NCBI GenBank assembly: GCA_020403425.1
Contig: JADBXR010000019.1
Span: 19,499 to 83,498 of the forward strand
DNA length: 64,000 nt
Source: Chitinophagaceae bacterium
GTDB lineage: Bacteria > Bacteroidota > Bacteroidia > Chitinophagales > Chitinophagaceae
Reading direction: 5' to 3'
Below the pieces are notes generated by a model. It was given only the letters and a program-made list of their open reading frames with translations. It had not been told where the DNA came from and did no database searches. This document shows positions 1 through 8,119 of this stretch, piece after piece (the stretch's first letter is position 1; each line of letters opens with the position of its first letter). A program made the position numbers and the translations under genes.

Positions 1-241
1 CTACCTGGAAAGCGAACGGTATGGTGAAGCTATCCACCTTAATGAAGTTGAACAGGGTGACCACGCTGCCACCGGTGGCCTTCACATCAAAAAAGATCAG
101 CAGGCTCACCACAAAGGAAGCCAGGATGGAACCGCTGCCCACGATACCGATCAATGATTTTGACATCGACTTCCTGCCAAGCCCGTTGATCAGGAATCCC
201 AGCAGGGGAAACAATGGAACTAAATAAACAAGTTTGCTCAT
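1..241 (-). CDS. nuoL: NADH-quinone oxidoreductase subunit L, N-terminal fragment
   Basis: This is the first 80 or so codons of the antiporter-like proton-pumping subunit NuoL; the gene runs off the left edge. The ATG is at 239-241 and the translation begins MSKLVYLVPLFPLLGFLING, a hydrophobic first helix typical of NuoL, followed by a short basic loop and a second hydrophobic helix. It is the last visible gene of the minus-strand nuo operon, directly after nuoK, the standard complex I gene order. The rest of the protein (usually more than 600 residues) is outside the window, so completeness cannot be judged. The identification rests on the helix pattern plus operon position. Confidence 0.85.
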   Translation of the reverse strand, partial: MSKLVYLVPLFPLLGFLINGLGRKSMSKSLIGIVGSGSILASFVVSLLIFFDVKATGGSVVTLFNFIKVDSFTIPFAFQV

Positions 242-305
242 ATCAATCAGTCTGAACGTTCAAAGCTGGCAGCGAAACACGGAACATGATATGCGTTCTG
301 TGCCT

Positions 306-326
306 GGCATTCGGCATTGGGCGTTG
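306..326. repeat. Three-unit heptamer array between nuoK and nuoL
   Basis: Three consecutive 7-bp units, GGCATTC, GGCATTG and GGCGTTG, fill the end of the gap between nuoL and nuoK and stop 1 nt before the nuoK stop codon. It is a short member of the heptamer arrays found in many gaps of this window. Confidence 0.5.
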
Positions 327-327
327 T

Positions 328-663
328 TTAGTTTTTTAATCTGTTCAAAAAGTTAATATCCACTGAATGCGTATTCCGGTACATCATGACGATGATGGCC
401 AGTCCCACACTCACTTCCGCTGCGGCCACCACCATGATAAAGAATACGAATAACTGACCTTCGATACCGGTGGTGGTAGCAGTGTTGCCCACAGCTGCTG
501 TGGCATGGTGCATTTTTGAGAAAGCCACCAGCAACAGGTTCACTGCGTTCAGCATCAGCTCCACACACATGAATACGATGATCGCATTGCGCCTTGTCAG
601 CACACCAATGATCCCGATGCTGAACAGGGTCAAACAGAGGTAGATATAATATTGTATCGGCAT
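328..663 (-). CDS. nuoK: NADH-quinone oxidoreductase subunit K
   Basis: This is the small three-helix membrane subunit of complex I that forms part of the proton path in the membrane arm. The 111-residue length is normal for the family (about 100). Three hydrophobic segments are visible. The second carries the conserved Glu in [11 protein letters not shown] and the third contains [11 protein letters not shown], both NuoK hallmarks. The start is the ATG at 661-663. It sits between nuoJ and nuoL on the same strand in the canonical order. A Thr/Ala/Gly-rich loop ([10 protein letters not shown]) between helices two and three is slightly longer than in enterobacterial NuoK. Expressed as part of the nuo operon. 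Confidence 0.95.
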   Translation of the reverse strand: MPIQYYIYLCLTLFSIGIIGVLTRRNAIIVFMCVELMLNAVNLLLVAFSKMHHATAAVGNTATTTGIEGQLFVFFIMVVAAAEVSVGLAIIVMMYRNTHSVDINFLNRLKN

Positions 664-763
664 TTTCTTCGCTTGGTGCGGAACGCTTTGGGCGCACCGC
701 AGTTTTATAATCTTTATATAGTTTCACCGCGTTCGGCCGGGGCCTTGCGCAGCAGGTATTTCT

Positions 764-1267
764 TTAGTTTTTCTTACCTATCACCACTGCACCTACCATG
801 GCACTCAGGAACAGTACACTGGTGATCTCGAACGGCACCACATATTCGCTGAACAGCACTTTACCCAGGTTCTTGATTAGGCCGGTATCCCCTTCGGCCA
901 TCATGGCCTTACGTCCGCCCATTTCAACGGCCTGGCGCACCAGCGAGATCAGCATCATCAAAAAACAACCTCCCGAGATCACACCGGCCAGTTTCATCCA
1001 GATATGTTTCTGGGGCTCGGTCTCCGAATTCAGGTTCATCAGCATGATCACAAAGAGGAACAATACCATGATGGCGCCCGCATACACGATGAGGTTCACA
1101 ATGGCCAGGAACTGCGCGTTGAGCAGCACATAGTGACCGGATATGGCAAAGAATACAGCGATCAGCCACAGCACACTATGCACCGGGTTCTTGCTCACCA
1201 GCACCATGATGGCACTGAAAACGGCAAGTGCGCTGAGGAAAAAGAATAATATTTCTATCGTACTCAT
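764..1267 (-). CDS. nuoJ: NADH-quinone oxidoreductase subunit J
   Basis: This is the membrane subunit J of complex I, which lies between the quinone module and the antiporter-like subunits. The 167 residues form five hydrophobic helices. The stretch VNLIVYAGAIMVLFLFVIMLMN is the family's most conserved helix, with its pi-bulge region (YAGAIMVLFLF). The start is the ATG at 1265-1267. It lies between nuoI and nuoK in the minus-strand operon. The 100-nt gap to nuoK (664-763) holds a possible GGTGCG/CGCACC hairpin (675-680 with 693-698) but no gene. The gap to nuoI carries a degenerate heptamer array. Confidence 0.95.
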   Translation of the reverse strand: MSTIEILFFFLSALAVFSAIMVLVSKNPVHSVLWLIAVFFAISGHYVLLNAQFLAIVNLIVYAGAIMVLFLFVIMLMNLNSETEPQKHIWMKLAGVISGGCFLMMLISLVRQAVEMGGRKAMMAEGDTGLIKNLGKVLFSEYVVPFEITSVLFLSAMVGAVVIGKKN

Positions 1268-1354
1268 AATTAATCAGTAGTTAGTCAATTAATAAGGAGT
1301 GATCAGGATCGGTTACCCAATTACTCATCACCAATTATTAAGTATCAATTCGTT
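1268..1354. repeat. Degenerate heptamer array between nuoI and nuoJ
   Basis: The gap reads as weakly conserved 7-bp units. On the plus strand the right part is CAATTAC, TCATCAC, CAATTAT, TAAGTAT, CAATTCG, preceded by oppositely oriented units such as AATCAGT, AGTTAGT and CAATTAA. The array continues past the nuoI stop codon (1345-1347), so the last NuoI codons are repeat-derived. Periodicity is visible but the copies diverge more than in the other arrays. Confidence 0.4.
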
Positions 1355-1905
1355 GTTGATGCAGTTGTTTTCTCTCCTTTCCCCAATGCCTTCGCATATG
1401 CTTCCGGTTCTGTTTTCGGATCCGGGATCAGCAGGTCGCTCTTGCCATAGATGAATCCTTTGCGCGTAAAGTTGGCCGGTGCAAAGGTCTCACTCAGGTA
1501 GATGGCATCCTTCGGACAGGCCTCTTCGCACAGACCACAGAAAATACAACGCAGCATGTTGATCTCGTACCTGGCCGCATATTTCTCTTCGCGGTATTTG
1601 TTCTCTTCGCCAGGCATACGCTCTGCAGCTTCCATGGTAATGGCTTCGGCAGGACAAGCCACAGCGCACAGACCACAGGCGGTACATCTTTCACGGCCTT
1701 CCTCATCACGGTTCAGCACGTGCAGGCCACGGAATACGGGACTGAACGGGCGTTTCTGTTCAGGATAATGAATCGTGGGCTGTTTCTTGAACATATGGCT
1801 GAACGTGATGGCCATACCCTTAAAGATAGCCGGCAGGTACAAACTCTCCAGGAAACTGATGGGTTTGCGACTTACCTCTTTTGATCTGTTCGTTAATGCT
1901 TGCAT
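1345..1905 (-). CDS. nuoI: NADH-quinone oxidoreductase subunit I (2x[4Fe-4S] ferredoxin-like)
   Basis: NuoI carries clusters N6a and N6b that pass electrons toward NuoB in the peripheral arm of complex I. Two complete ferredoxin motifs are visible: CTACGLCAVACPAEAI and CIFCGLCEEACPKDAI. The ATG at 1903-1905 (MQALTNRSKE) is preferred over an upstream TTG, because the extra codons are not family-like. This gives 186 residues. The C-terminus is a short Thr/Ser-rich tail ending in TTN, encoded partly by the adjacent heptamer array. The order nuoH-nuoI-nuoJ is standard. The gap to nuoH (1906-2022) contains nothing I recognise. Confidence 0.95.
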   Translation of the reverse strand: MQALTNRSKEVSRKPISFLESLYLPAIFKGMAITFSHMFKKQPTIHYPEQKRPFSPVFRGLHVLNRDEEGRERCTACGLCAVACPAEAITMEAAERMPGEENKYREEKYAARYEINMLRCIFCGLCEEACPKDAIYLSETFAPANFTRKGFIYGKSDLLIPDPKTEPEAYAKALGKGEKTTASTTN

Positions 1906-2022
1906 GTTTATCTTTCTTTTGGCAGGCCAGGCCTGCAAAATGATGTATCGTTTTTAGCCGCTCCGGATCACAGAACTCGGATGCTGCATTCGTTGATCCG
2001 GGATCTGTTCATCCGCAAATAC

Positions 2023-3075
2023 CTATTTGCCCTGCAACCACAGGATCACCGCGCCTGTGATCAGCATATTCACCAATGCCAGTGGGATCATTTTCTTCCA
2101 TCCCAGGTTCATCAGCTGGTCATAACGGAACCTCGGAACCGTCCAGCGGATCCACATGAATACAAAGATGAAGATCACGATCTTGACCAGTAAAGCGAGT
2201 ACACCCAGTCCTGCCGCCAGGTTGGGCGCCAGTGTGGACTCATCCAGGAACGGGATATCAAAACCACCAAAGAACAGGGAAGCCATGATGGCGCTGCTCA
2301 TGATCATGTTCACATATTCTGAGAACAGGTAAAAACCCAGTTTCATGGAGGAATATTCCTGGTGGTAACCAAAGTTCAGCTCATTCTCTGCCTCAGGCAG
2401 GTCGAAAGGAGTACGGTTACACTCAGCCAGTGCACAGATGAAAAAGATCAGGAACCCCAGTGGCTGGTAAGCTACGTTCCATAAATGGCCGGGAGCCATC
2501 TGCTGGTCCACGATGGTCTTCAGACTCAATGAGCCGGAGAGCATCAGCACAGCGATAAGCGATAAGCCCATGGCCAGCTCATAACTGATGGCCTGTGATG
2601 CGCCACGTAATGCCGCCATCAATGAGAACTTATTGTTTGAGGCCCAGCCACCGATCATGATACCGTACACACCCATGCTCACCACACCGAACACATAGAG
2701 GATACCGATATTGATATCCGCCACCTGCAGATCGATGGTCCTGTCGAAGATATGTACCTGGCTGCTCCAGGGTATCACGGCACAGGTCATCAGGGCAGCC
2801 GTCATGGCCAGTCCCGGACCCAGTACGAACAAGAATTTATTAGCGGTATTCGGAATGATCTCTTCTTTCATGATCAGTTTCAGACCATCCGCAAAAGGTT
2901 GGAACAGTCCGAACGGGCCCGCACGATTCGGTCCCGGCCTGTCCTGCAGGATCGCCGCCACTTTACGTTCTGCGAATGTGGTATACAGGGCAATACCCAG
3001 GCTCGCAAATACGATGATCGCGATCAGGATCAGTTTTTCGATCAGTAATATCCAGTCAATAGCAAGTAGTGTCAT
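2023..3075 (-). CDS. nuoH: NADH-quinone oxidoreductase subunit H
   Basis: NuoH is the membrane subunit that connects the quinone-binding site to the proton-pumping arm. The 350-residue protein has about eight hydrophobic helices. Conserved family blocks are present: AERKVAAILQDRPGPNRAG near the N-terminus (about residues 35-53), GGWASNNKFSLMAALRGASQ in the middle, and the quinone-site loop CNRTPFDLPEAENEL. The start is the ATG at 3073-3075, only 14 nt after the nuoG stop codon, so the two genes are probably translationally close. Length and motifs are normal for a functional subunit. Confidence 0.97.
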   Translation of the reverse strand: MTLLAIDWILLIEKLILIAIIVFASLGIALYTTFAERKVAAILQDRPGPNRAGPFGLFQPFADGLKLIMKEEIIPNTANKFLFVLGPGLAMTAALMTCAVIPWSSQVHIFDRTIDLQVADINIGILYVFGVVSMGVYGIMIGGWASNNKFSLMAALRGASQAISYELAMGLSLIAVLMLSGSLSLKTIVDQQMAPGHLWNVAYQPLGFLIFFICALAECNRTPFDLPEAENELNFGYHQEYSSMKLGFYLFSEYVNMIMSSAIMASLFFGGFDIPFLDESTLAPNLAAGLGVLALLVKIVIFIFVFMWIRWTVPRFRYDQLMNLGWKKMIPLALVNMLITGAVILWLQGK

Positions 3076-3089
3076 GTGTTATATAGCTA

Positions 3090-4208
3090 TTAGTCGTTCT
3101 TCTTATTAAAATCAGCGGAATGCGCCGGTCCGTTGATCAAACTCAGTTCGATATTCGGGCGGTTCACTTCACTCACCGAGTGTATGTCCATCAGCAGTTT
3201 CGGCTGTCGGCCATCATGCACTGCGGTGAAGGTCTCTTTGGGTTGGGTAGTACCGATCTTTCCGGCATAATGTCCCTGTGAGATCACGGAATGACGGTTG
3301 ATCTCGCGCGGGCCCTCTATCACCCAGTCGCTGGTCTTCTTCTTATCAAAGCGGCAGGTATTACAGATCCAGGCGGTTTTGCCGTCCTCTGTATTTTCCA
3401 CCTCACCCCATTCATCCTTACGGGCGGTAACGCGGAACACTTCATCGCCCCGGTTCCATAAAGTGACCTTACCGGAACAGTTGGGACAATCGCGGTGTGC
3501 ATTCATCGGTTTCAGGAACCATACTCGGTTCTTGAAACGGAAGGTCTTATCGGTCAGTGCACCTACCGGACAAACATCGATCACGTTGCCGATAAAATCA
3601 TTATCGAGGTTCTTTTCAATGAACGTGGCGATCTCTGCATGGTCGCCCCTGTCCAGTACGCCATGCTCCCTTTTATTGGTAAGCTGGTCGGCCGTGAATA
3701 CACAACGGTAGCAGAGTATGCAACGGGTCATGTGCAGCTGGATATAGGGACCCAGGTCATGTTTCTTGAATACCCGTTTCTGGAACTCGAAACGCGTTCC
3801 TTCCGAACCGTGTTCATAACTCAGGTCCTGCAGGTGACATTCACCGGCCTGGTCGCAGATAGGGCAATCCAGGGGGTGATTGATCAGCAGGAATTCCACC
3901 ACACCGGCACGGGCGTCCAGCACTTTCGGGCTGGTGATATTTTTCACTTCCATCCCATCCATCACCGTGGTACGGCAGGATGCCACCAGCTTGGGCATGG
4001 GGCGCGGGTCTTTTTCTGAACCTTTGCTCACTTCTACCAGGCAGGTACGGCATTTACCACCACTACCCTGCAATTTGCTGTAATAGCACATAGCGGGCGG
4101 TGCCACTTCGCCACCGATCTTACGGGCTGCATTCAGGATGGTGGTCCCGGCAGGCACCTCGATGGTGATGTTGTCGATGGTCACTTTCAATAAGGGTTGC
4201 TCCGACAT
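3090..4208 (-). CDS. nuoG: NADH-quinone oxidoreductase subunit G, short form (iron-sulfur protein)
   Basis: NuoG is the electron-transfer subunit of complex I. Cysteines C41, C53, C56 and C78 fit the N-terminal [2Fe-2S] cluster. H111, C115, C118 and C124 give the His-Cys3 N5 cluster. C163, C166, C169 and C213 give the third [4Fe-4S] cluster. A further CPNC...CNTC set resembles the Fe4S4 segment that begins the molybdopterin-oxidoreductase domain. The protein stops at 372 residues, far shorter than the roughly 900-residue enterobacterial form, so the large catalytically inactive domain is absent. Short NuoG is, as I recall, usual in Bacteroidetes. The start is the ATG at 4206-4208, three bases from the TTCAAAA array. 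Confidence 0.95.
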   Translation of the reverse strand: MSEQPLLKVTIDNITIEVPAGTTILNAARKIGGEVAPPAMCYYSKLQGSGGKCRTCLVEVSKGSEKDPRPMPKLVASCRTTVMDGMEVKNITSPKVLDARAGVVEFLLINHPLDCPICDQAGECHLQDLSYEHGSEGTRFEFQKRVFKKHDLGPYIQLHMTRCILCYRCVFTADQLTNKREHGVLDRGDHAEIATFIEKNLDNDFIGNVIDVCPVGALTDKTFRFKNRVWFLKPMNAHRDCPNCSGKVTLWNRGDEVFRVTARKDEWGEVENTEDGKTAWICNTCRFDKKKTSDWVIEGPREINRHSVISQGHYAGKIGTTQPKETFTAVHDGRQPKLLMDIHSVSEVNRPNIELSLINGPAHSADFNKKND

Positions 4209-4210
4209 AA

Positions 4211-4245
4211 TTCAAAATTCAAAAGTCAAAATTCAAAAGCCAAAA
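4211..4245. repeat. TTCAAAA heptamer array, left arm
   Basis: Five tandem 7-bp units: TTCAAAA, TTCAAAA, GTCAAAA, TTCAAAA, GCCAAAA. The array fills the gap between the nuoG start codon and the stop codon of the four-helix-bundle gene. Its mirror arm (TTTTGAA units, 4635-4662) lies on the other side of that gene. Confidence 0.8.
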
Positions 4246-4248
4246 TCA

Positions 4249-4632
4249 CTACTTGGCTTTTAGAATAATAGAAGCGAGGATTTTTGATATCTCATCCGCT
4301 TCTTTTATCAGTCCATTAATCTTCTCTTTATCTACACCCATTGTATCCCTGATAAGACACAACCAGTATTTGGTTTCGTTGGCCGACTTCAATGCAATTA
4401 CGAGATAGTTCTTCCAATCTTTTATAGAACTGCCAGCTCTGGCCTCTACAACATTTGCACCGATCGAAGTACCACTTCTCAATAACTGATCAAATAAAGA
4501 ACTATATATCCTGTCATAATCACAACGCCCGACAAACACAATGATCTCCTTCGAAAAGAAAAAACACCTGTGCCTGATATCAAATGGTCTCTGCTCTTCA
4601 TTCAATTCAAAGTTGTCAAATTCGTCCTCCAT
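4249..4632 (-). CDS. Four-helix-bundle protein (23S rRNA intervening-sequence protein family)
   Basis: This 127-residue protein belongs to the four-helix-bundle family first known from intervening sequences in 23S rRNA genes. The diagnostic block is QLLRSGTSIGANVVEA followed by SIKDWKNYLVIALKSANETKYWL. The biochemical role of the family is unknown, and RNA or protein binding has been suggested. I chose the ATG at 4630-4632, because an upstream extension would run through the repeat and overlap nuoF. The gene sits alone between nuoF and nuoG, inside an otherwise canonical complex I operon. It is bracketed by inverted TTCAAAA-type arrays that almost touch both ends of the reading frame. It reads like an insertion that does not break either nuo gene. 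Confidence 0.88.
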   Translation of the reverse strand: MEDEFDNFELNEEQRPFDIRHRCFFFSKEIIVFVGRCDYDRIYSSLFDQLLRSGTSIGANVVEARAGSSIKDWKNYLVIALKSANETKYWLCLIRDTMGVDKEKINGLIKEADEISKILASIILKAK

Positions 4633-4634
4633 AT

Positions 4635-4662
4635 TTTTGAATTTTGAATTTTGACCTTTGAA
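4635..4662. repeat. TTTTGAA heptamer array, right arm (inverted copy)
   Basis: Four tandem 7-bp units: TTTTGAA, TTTTGAA, TTTTGAC, CTTTGAA. They are the reverse complement of the TTCAAAA units at 4211-4245. The array begins 2 nt from the start codon of the four-helix-bundle gene and ends 4 nt from the nuoF stop codon. The two arms could pair in nuo mRNA and place the gene in the loop. Confidence 0.8.
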
Positions 4663-4666
4663 TTGA

Positions 4667-6022
4667 TCACCCAACCGGCACATGGATCGGATCCGCATAA
4701 TGCGCCAATCCAAAATTCCTTTTCTGCGCTTCTTCCGGATGGGTCACATGCCATTCGAACTCATCCCGGAAATGCCTGATGGCTGCTGCTACGGGCCAGG
4801 CCGCCGCATCGCCCAACGGGCAGATCGTATTTCCTTCTATCTTACGCTGGATATCCCATAACAGGTCGATATCGCTCGACTTGCCCTGTCCTTTATCCAG
4901 GCGCAGTAATAATTTCTCCATCCAGCCGGTACCTTCCCGACAGGGTGAACACTGTCCGCAGCTTTCGTGACGGTAGAAGCGTGCAAATGTATAAGTGTTC
5001 TTCACCACACACTGGTCTTCATCCAGTACAATGAACCCTCCCGAGCCCATCATGGTCCCGGTGGCAAAACCACCGTCGCTCAGGCTCTCGTAGTTCATAT
5101 AACGGGTCTCACCCTTGGCTGTTTTCAATAACAGGTTAGCTGGCAGAATAGGTACGGAAGAACCACCGGGGATACAGGCTTTCAGCCTTTTACCGTTGGC
5201 AATGCCGCCACAATATTCATCGCTGTAGATGAACTCTTCCACAGAGATGGTCATATCGATCTCGTATACACCGGGTTTATTGATGTTGCCACAAGCGGAG
5301 ATCAGCTTGGTACCGGTGGATTTACCCACACCGATCTTGGCATATTCCTCTCCACCCATATTGATGATGGGCACCACGGCTGAAAGCGTTTCCACATTAT
5401 TCACCACCGTTGGACGCATCCACAATCCCTGGATGGCCGGGAACGGAGGTTTGATGCGCGGGTTACCACGCTTACCTTCCAGTGATTCGATCAGCGCGGT
5501 CTCTTCTCCGCAGATATAAGCTCCGGCACCACGTTGTACATGTATCTCACAATCAAAACCGCTTCCCAGGATATTTTTTCCCAGGAACCCGTTGGCCCTG
5601 GCCTCGCCAATGGCCTGTTCCAGGATATCCACGATCCACGCATATTCACCGCGGATATAGATATAGGTATCATTACTGCCCAAGGCAAAAGAAGCCACGA
5701 TCAGTCCTTCGATCAGCAGGTGCGGGATGTTCTCCATCAGGTACCTGTCCTTGAAGGTTCCCGGCTCGCTCTCATCGGCGTTACATACCAGGTGACGGGG
5801 CACTCCTTCCGGTTTGGCGATAAAACTCCACTTCATACCGGCAGGGAAACCGGCACCGCCCCTTCCACGCAATCCGCTCTTCTTCACTTCCTCCACAATG
5901 GCTTCGGGACTCATGGTCTTCAGGGCTTTCTCCACACTGCGGTAACCACCTTCGCGGCGGTACACTTCGTAGGAGCGGATGCCTTCAACATGTGCTTTCT
6001 CTAATAATAATTTTACACCCAT
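4667..6022 (-). CDS. nuoF: NADH-quinone oxidoreductase subunit F (NADH and FMN binding)
   Basis: NuoF oxidises NADH and passes electrons to FMN and the N3 cluster. The FMN/NADH glycine-rich loop is GRGGAGFPAG (residues 53-62), with a second conserved region GAGAYICGEETALIESLEG (165-183). The N3 [4Fe-4S] ligands are C355, C358, C361 (SCGQCSPCREG) and C401 (TICPLGDAAAWP). The Pro after C401 is where many homologues have Ala. The 451-residue length is normal. The start is the ATG at 6020-6022. The C-terminus ends DPIHVPVG. It follows nuoE across an AAAAGTC repeat and precedes the inserted four-helix-bundle gene. Confidence 0.97.
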   Translation of the reverse strand: MGVKLLLEKAHVEGIRSYEVYRREGGYRSVEKALKTMSPEAIVEEVKKSGLRGRGGAGFPAGMKWSFIAKPEGVPRHLVCNADESEPGTFKDRYLMENIPHLLIEGLIVASFALGSNDTYIYIRGEYAWIVDILEQAIGEARANGFLGKNILGSGFDCEIHVQRGAGAYICGEETALIESLEGKRGNPRIKPPFPAIQGLWMRPTVVNNVETLSAVVPIINMGGEEYAKIGVGKSTGTKLISACGNINKPGVYEIDMTISVEEFIYSDEYCGGIANGKRLKACIPGGSSVPILPANLLLKTAKGETRYMNYESLSDGGFATGTMMGSGGFIVLDEDQCVVKNTYTFARFYRHESCGQCSPCREGTGWMEKLLLRLDKGQGKSSDIDLLWDIQRKIEGNTICPLGDAAAWPVAAAIRHFRDEFEWHVTHPEEAQKRNFGLAHYADPIHVPVG

Positions 6023-6026
6023 ATTG

Positions 6027-6100
6027 AAAAGTCAAAAGTCAAAAGTTAAAAGTCAAAAGTCAACCCTTAATTTTTTACTTTTTAATTTTTACTTTTTAAT
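6027..6100. repeat. AAAAGTC and TTTTACT/TTTTAAT heptamer arrays between nuoE and nuoF
   Basis: Five AAAAGTC-type units (6027-6061, one reading AAAAGTT) are followed after a 12-nt spacer by four units TTTTACT, TTTTAAT, TTTTACT, TTTTAAT (6073-6100). The A-rich arm followed by a T-rich arm can fold on itself in mRNA. The second arm runs into the nuoE stop codon. Confidence 0.75.
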
Positions 6101-6600
6101 TAATTATTGGCTGCAGCGTTTTTCGTACACTCTGCAATGATCGCGTCCACTTTTTCTTTTGTCAGGTGTTCGCGGTAATGTTTGCCCAACTGCATCATCG
6201 GTGCATAACCGCAGGCGCCCAGACACTCCACCGTTTTTAAAGTGAACAGACCATCTGCGGTCGTCTCACCTGGTTTAATACCCAGTTTCTCGCCGATATA
6301 CGCAACGATATCATCACTGCCACGCAGCATACAGGGACCTGTCTGGCACACCTCGAACAGGTATTTGCCCACTGGTTTCAGGTTGTACATGCTGTAGAAA
6401 GTGGCCACTTCGTATACTTCAATCGGTGTGATGTTCAGCAACTCTGCCACATAATCCATCGTTTCGGTACTCAGCCATCCGCCAAAAGAATCCTGTGCCA
6501 GGTGCAGTACCGGCAACAAAGCACTTTTCTGCTTGCCTTCCGGGTAACGTGCCACGAGGCGTTTTACTTCCGCTAACTGTGTTTCTGAAAATTTCGACAT
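6100..6600 (-). CDS. nuoE: NADH-quinone oxidoreductase subunit E ([2Fe-2S] thioredoxin-fold)
   Basis: NuoE is the thioredoxin-like [2Fe-2S] (N1a) subunit that pairs with NuoF. The ligands are C85 and C90 (CQTGPC) and C126 and C130 (CLGAC), the standard spacing. The helical N-terminal part contains the typical ALLPVLHLAQDSFGGWLS segment. I use the ATG at 6598-6600 (MSKFSETQ) and not the upstream in-frame TTG, which lies beside the repeat. This gives 166 residues. The C-terminal tail is short and Ala/Asn-rich (KNAAANN). Confidence 0.96.
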   Translation of the reverse strand: MSKFSETQLAEVKRLVARYPEGKQKSALLPVLHLAQDSFGGWLSTETMDYVAELLNITPIEVYEVATFYSMYNLKPVGKYLFEVCQTGPCMLRGSDDIVAYIGEKLGIKPGETTADGLFTLKTVECLGACGYAPMMQLGKHYREHLTKEKVDAIIAECTKNAAANN

Positions 6601-6610
6601 ACTATTCTTC

Positions 6611-6707
6611 AAATTTGGAAATTTGAAAATTTGAAAATTTGAAAATGAAAACCGGCAGGCTGGCAGCCTTCCATTTTCGAATTTTCAAATTGCCACATTC
6701 TCAAATC
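6611..6707. repeat. AAATTTGA octamer array with inverted arm between nuoD and nuoE
   Basis: Four 8-bp units (AAATTTGG then three AAATTTGA) occupy 6611-6642. A short GC-rich centre contains the palindrome AGGCTG-G-CAGCCT. A T-rich oppositely oriented arm with TTTTCGAATTTTCAAATT follows (about 6672-6707). The arrangement can form a long hairpin between two cotranscribed genes. Confidence 0.65.
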
Positions 6708-6714
6708 ATATGTT

Positions 6715-7944
6715 TTACGCATCCATCTCTCCTGCGATCAGGTTCAGGCTACTCATTGTCACGATCGCATCGCTCAGCATACCGCCGGTCACCAGTTCCG
6801 GATAAGCCTGGTAATAGATAAAGCAGGGTCTGCGGAAATGCAGGCGGAACGGGGCACGTCCTCCATCACTGATCAGGTAAAAACCCAGTTCACCGTTGGC
6901 GCCTTCCACTGAATGATACACTTCACCTTTGGGCATATCCACCTCACCCATGATGATCTTGAAATGCCAGATCAGGGCCTCCATCTTGGTGTATACGTCC
7001 TCTTTTTTAGGCAGGTAGTATTCGGGAACATTGGCATGATATACTTCTGCCTCCTCTCCTTTGAACTCCTGTATCTTCTGGTAAGCCTGCTGGATGATGC
7101 CCAGGCTCTGCCACATTTCCTCGTTACGCACCAGGAAACGATCGTAATTGTCGCCGGTTTTACCAACCGGTATGCTGAAATCAAAATCTTCGTAACTGCT
7201 GTAAGGTGCATGCACCCGCACATCGTAGTCAACACCGGCCGCACGCAGGTTCGGACCAGTGAACCCGTAGTTCATGGCACGCTCCGCGCTGATGGCTCCG
7301 GTACCCATGGTACGGTCCATGAAAATGCGGTTGCGGGTGAACAGGTTCTCGAACTCCTTCAATACGGAAGGATACTCTTTTAAGAATTTCTCGAGTTTCG
7401 TAAACGCTGTATTTGAGAAATTCCTTTCAAAGCCGCCAATACGCCCAATATTAGTAGTAAGACGGGACCCACATACTTCTTCATATATCTCATAGATTAA
7501 TTCTCGGTACTGCATCACATACAGGAAACCGGTATAGGCGCCGGTATCCACCCCTACGATGGAGTTACAGATCAGGTGATCCGCGATCCTCGCCAGCTCC
7601 ATGATGATCACCCGCAGGTAATCCACCCGCTTGGGTGTTTTCACGTTCAGCAGTTTCTCGCAGGTAAGATGCCATCCCATGTTATTGATGGGACTGCTGC
7701 AATAATTCAAACGATCTGTCAGCGGCGTGATCTGGTACAAAGGTCTGCGCTCAGCGATCTTTTCAAAAGCACGGTGAATATACCCTACCGTGGACTCTGT
7801 AGATACGATACGCTCCCCGTCCAGTTCCATGATATTCTGGAACACACCGTGTGTGGCAGGGTGCGTAGGACCCACGTTCAGCGTGGTGGTCTGTTTCTCT
7901 ATCGAGCCTTCCGGCAGTTTGATATGTTGGTGATGCTCTGTCAT
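6715..7944 (-). CDS. nuoD: NADH-quinone oxidoreductase subunit D (49 kDa type)
   Basis: NuoD forms much of the quinone-binding pocket with NuoB. The family signature near the N-terminus is LNVGPTHPATHGVFQ (about residues 23-37), with the quinone-site His in the PATHG loop, followed by GYIHRAFEKIAE and the GVDTGAYTG motif. The 409-residue length matches stand-alone NuoD; it is not fused to NuoC here. The start is the ATG at 7942-7944. The gene lies between nuoC and nuoE, separated from each by repeat-containing gaps of roughly 110-180 nt, which is unusually loose for a complex I operon. Confidence 0.97.
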   Translation of the reverse strand: MTEHHQHIKLPEGSIEKQTTTLNVGPTHPATHGVFQNIMELDGERIVSTESTVGYIHRAFEKIAERRPLYQITPLTDRLNYCSSPINNMGWHLTCEKLLNVKTPKRVDYLRVIIMELARIADHLICNSIVGVDTGAYTGFLYVMQYRELIYEIYEEVCGSRLTTNIGRIGGFERNFSNTAFTKLEKFLKEYPSVLKEFENLFTRNRIFMDRTMGTGAISAERAMNYGFTGPNLRAAGVDYDVRVHAPYSSYEDFDFSIPVGKTGDNYDRFLVRNEEMWQSLGIIQQAYQKIQEFKGEEAEVYHANVPEYYLPKKEDVYTKMEALIWHFKIIMGEVDMPKGEVYHSVEGANGELGFYLISDGGRAPFRLHFRRPCFIYYQAYPELVTGGMLSDAIVTMSSLNLIAGEMDA

Positions 7945-8036
7945 TATATATTCTGCTATATATCTTTAATCAACTTCGTTGTGCCTGTCCCGACTTTGGC
8001 GTGATCACTCACCGGTATATCCGGTTCGCTTATCAT

Positions 8037-8119
8037 TGATTCACGGATTATCGGATGACGGATTTACGGATGGTAATCTTTTGTAATTCGCAAATACGTC
8101 ATACGCCGATTCGCCAATC
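8037..8119. repeat. CGGATTA-type 7/8-bp array with opposite arm between nuoC and nuoD
   Basis: Units such as CGGATTAT, CGGATGA, CGGATTTA and CGGATGG run from 8044 to 8073. After a short spacer come oppositely oriented units (AATTCGC, AAATACG, TCATACG, CCGATTCG, CCAATCC; 8085-8120), ending at the nuoC stop codon. Period alternates between 7 and 8. Confidence 0.55.

Noticed and set aside
4249..4713. Longer start for the four-helix-bundle gene overlapping nuoF
   Set aside because: The added residues are encoded by the TTTTGAA array and the nuoF end and do not resemble the family; the ATG at 4632 fits.
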